Shown one piece after another: positions 47,892 to 49,063 of a stretch of DNA of 49,063 nucleotides. Positions within the stretch are counted from its first letter, which is position 1, and each line of letters begins with the position of its first letter. Source of the stretch: Gammaproteobacteria bacterium RIFCSPHIGHO2_12_FULL_63_22 (lineage in GTDB: Bacteria > Pseudomonadota > Gammaproteobacteria > Xanthomonadales > Xanthomonadaceae); assembly GCA_001801685.1 (NCBI GenBank), contig MGYJ01000080.1, positions 1-49,063 on the forward strand. Direction: 5' to 3'. Below the pieces are notes generated by a model. The model was given only the letters and a program-made list of their open reading frames with translations. It had not been told where the DNA came from and did no database searches. The position numbers and the translations under genes are program-made.

Positions 47892-48112
47892 GCGGCGGCC
47901 TCCGAGGATGGATATGGCTCGATTTGCGACAGCAGGTCGATCTGCTCATCGGTGAGATCGGTAATACTGTCGTGCCGCCATCCTGTTTTCTGGAATATGT
48001 GGATGGCAAGCGGCCGCGATGGTTTGCGCGTGCCTCCCAAGATTTCGCTTGCGTAAGAAATGCTTATGCCGGCCAGCAAAGCGAGATCAGTGGGGCGTTC
48101 AGGTTTCAGCAT
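47888..48112 (-). CDS. Cro-like small HTH repressor
   Basis: A 74-residue protein; ATG at 48112. MLKPERPTDLALLAGISISYASEILGGTRKPSRPLAIHIFQKTGW contains a helix-turn-helix (ALLAGISISYASEIL). It is the first gene of the minus unit. The perfect operator at 48122-48136 lies 10 bp upstream, within a TTGCTA-N17-GAATAT promoter on the minus strand. Transcription would start at or next to the ATG, so the mRNA is probably leaderless; no Shine-Dalgarno is present. Size, orientation and position correspond to lambda Cro. Confidence 0.7.
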   Translation of the reverse strand: MLKPERPTDLALLAGISISYASEILGGTRKPSRPLAIHIFQKTGWRHDSITDLTDEQIDLLSQIEPYPSSEAAA

Positions 48113-48117
48113 GGCGT

Positions 48118-48150
48118 CATATTCGCAAATTGCGAACGTTGTAGCAAGCG
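48118..48150 (-). promoter_or_regulatory. Candidate P_R-type promoter
   Basis: Minus strand TTGCTA (48150-48145), 17-bp spacer, GAATAT (48123-48118). The operator 48122-48136 occupies the spacer and first base pair of the -10, so repressor would occlude RNA polymerase. Confidence 0.5.
48122..48136. promoter_or_regulatory. Right operator 1 (perfect palindrome)
   Basis: TTCGCA-AAT-TGCGAA, the same half-sites as at 269-283 and 303-317. Confidence 0.75.
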
Positions 48151-48156
48151 CCAAAA

Positions 48157-48171
48157 TTCGCAAAAGTGGTA
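48157..48171. promoter_or_regulatory. Right operator 2 (half-conserved)
   Basis: TTCGCA-AAA-GTGGTA: one perfect half-site, the other degenerate. Centre to centre distance from operator 1 is 35 bp, matching the 34-bp spacing of the left pair. Confidence 0.45.
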
Positions 48172-48190
48172 ACGACATACATTTCCCGCT

Positions 48191-48205
48191 TTCGCAAAAT
48201 GGGGA
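48191..48205. promoter_or_regulatory. Right operator 3 (half-conserved), next to repressor start
   Basis: TTCGCA-AAA-TGGGGA, again one perfect half-site, 34 bp from operator 2. It ends one base before the repressor ATG, so binding there could give autorepression. Confidence 0.45.
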
Positions 48206-48206
48206 C

Positions 48207-48536
48207 ATGCATGATTCCGACAAAAACGGCGGCCCTAATTACCTCGGCGACTGGATGCGTTTTCAGGGAGTGAAGGGCGCAGACCTCGCAAGAAAGCTCA
48301 ACATCACACCCGGCATGGTCAGCGATCTGGTGAACAGCAACCGCGCGCTGTCAGCAAAATGGTTACGGCGCCTTGCTCCGGAGCTCCGCACAACTCCGGG
48401 CCACCTTCTCGACCACAATCCCTACACTTTGCCATCCGACATAGTTGAGATATGGCTTAGCGCGAATGACGAGCAACGTCGCCAGCTCGTCAAAATGGCT
48501 CAGGTCATAGTGCCGAAGGATGGGACTTATGAGTAG
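48207..48536 (+). CDS. CI-like prophage repressor (XRE HTH)
   Basis: A 109-residue protein; ATG at 48207, immediately after operator 3. Residues about 12-55 (LGDWMRFQGVKGADLARKLNITPGMVSDLVNSNRALSAKWLRRLAPEL) form an XRE helix-turn-helix; the C-terminal 50 residues are helical (VEIWLSANDEQRRQLVKMAQVIV) and there is no peptidase domain, so no RecA-stimulated self-cleavage is expected. Divergent to the cro-like gene and flanked by shared operators. It is co-transcribed with the lipoprotein gene. Confidence 0.75.
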   Translation: MHDSDKNGGPNYLGDWMRFQGVKGADLARKLNITPGMVSDLVNSNRALSAKWLRRLAPELRTTPGHLLDHNPYTLPSDIVEIWLSANDEQRRQLVKMAQVIVPKDGTYE

Positions 48537-48954
48537 GATTGTGGTGTTTCTCATTCCGTTTTTGGGGGCGTGCCAATTCATACCAGGCACTGACTCGAAC
48601 CTCAGGTCAAAGGCGGAAAGTGATGTTCGCACGACGTTGAAAGACCCGCAATCCGCCATGTTTCGGGATATTCAAGTAGCCGAACCTGATGATGGTTTGG
48701 CGATGGTGTGCGGTCAGGTGAATGCGCGCAACGGACTTGGCGGGTATTCCGGGTTCCATCGGTTCGTGGCTGAACCATCATCAGGTTCGGCGATGATTGA
48801 CCCTGTTGTGTCGTCGGACGAAGCCGATATTATCAGCGCAGAAAGATTGTGCGCCATGTCTGGCGAAGAACCATGCCGCCGAGCGGATCGGCTTATCGAG
48901 GAAATCTCCGATCAGGCTGGGTTCGATGCACTTTGGAAGCACTGCACCGCATAG
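48529..48954 (+). CDS. Lipoprotein in the rex position (superinfection-exclusion candidate)
   Basis: A 141-residue lipoprotein; ATG at 48529 overlaps the repressor stop. MSRIVVFLIPFLGACQFIP has a lipobox (LGAC). The mature part, KAESDVRTTLKDPQSAMFRDIQVAE and VCGQVNARNGLGGYSGFHRFVAE, matches a small periplasmic domain seen in many bacterial hypothetical proteins, followed by a Cys pair (LCAMSGEEPC). Co-transcription with the repressor means expression in the lysogen, so lysogenic conversion or receptor blocking is plausible. Confidence 0.7.
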   Translation: MSRIVVFLIPFLGACQFIPGTDSNLRSKAESDVRTTLKDPQSAMFRDIQVAEPDDGLAMVCGQVNARNGLGGYSGFHRFVAEPSSGSAMIDPVVSSDEADIISAERLCAMSGEEPCRRADRLIEEISDQAGFDALWKHCTA

Positions 48955-48976
48955 GACGATTTGCAGAATCGGAAGG

Positions 48977-49063
48977 CAGATATATACATGACAAAGCACG
49001 CTGATTCTGATACCACCCAAGGGCGTGACAGGCCGGTGCTAATTACGATTTCCGCTGCTTCCC
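48977..49063. repeat. Terminal direct repeat, right copy
   Basis: Identical to 1-87; see the left copy. It includes the start of the small gene that continues at 12-227. Confidence 0.95.

Overview
The window is a complete temperate siphovirus genome (lambda-type layout, HK97-type head) that assembles as a circle: bases 1-87 are repeated exactly at 48977-49063, so the unique genome is 48,976 bp. High GC, DUF2184 capsid, DUF1073-type portal, DUF2213 protease, GTA-gp10-like tail chaperone, GH108 endolysin and a tRNA-Val(GAC) attachment core point to an alphaproteobacterial host, most likely a sphingomonad. The host assignment is inference from protein style, not a search.

Layout. Two divergent transcription units leave an immunity region at about 48,110-48,210. 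The plus unit runs across the contig junction: CI-like repressor (48207), lipoprotein (48529), a small gene (12-227), a second operator/promoter pair (269-317), then tightly overlapping early genes. These include a YqaJ/lambda-type exonuclease and its partner, a 15-fold decapeptide-repeat protein, a macro-like protein, a two-HTH protein, ASCH-like proteins, a MazG-type pyrophosphohydrolase, many small zinc-knuckle proteins, integrase, attP, a C5-cytosine methyltransferase and an ASCH protein, ending near 13,880. The minus unit starts with a short Cro-like HTH protein (48112). It continues through regulators, SF2 and SF1 helicases, a VRR-NUC nuclease, a VapE-type ATPase, an iteron-rich origin candidate (41280-41511), terminase, portal, head, tail and lysis genes, and ends at 13,878 with an exported beta-helix protein. 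Gene order around the immunity region (cI, rex position, O_L/P_L, exo, int on one side; O_R/P_R, cro, replication, late genes on the other) matches lambda although the sequences look unrelated.

The most unusual signals are: (1) a 7-bp core GTCCGTA (minus strand) in every gap of 40 bp or more between late genes from 40.5 to 20.0 kb, at only two distances from the next start codon, the short distance coinciding with genes that have no clear Shine-Dalgarno; (2) a portal protein with a C-terminal two-histidine phosphodiesterase domain of the Acb1 (anti-CBASS) type; (3) a -1 frameshift at an A9 run that fuses two tail-chaperone reading frames; (4) iterons with long inverted repeats beside the VapE gene; (5) two extremely regular protein repeats (15 x 10 aa and 15 x 22 aa); (6) a methyltransferase whose conserved blocks lie in two different frames.

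No intergenic stretch exceeds 300 bp; the largest are 41249-41531 (candidate origin), 16736-16967 (one doubtful small plus-strand ORF, otherwise nothing seen), 11436-11627 (attP) and 228-349 (operators). No tRNA gene, IS element or CRISPR array was found.
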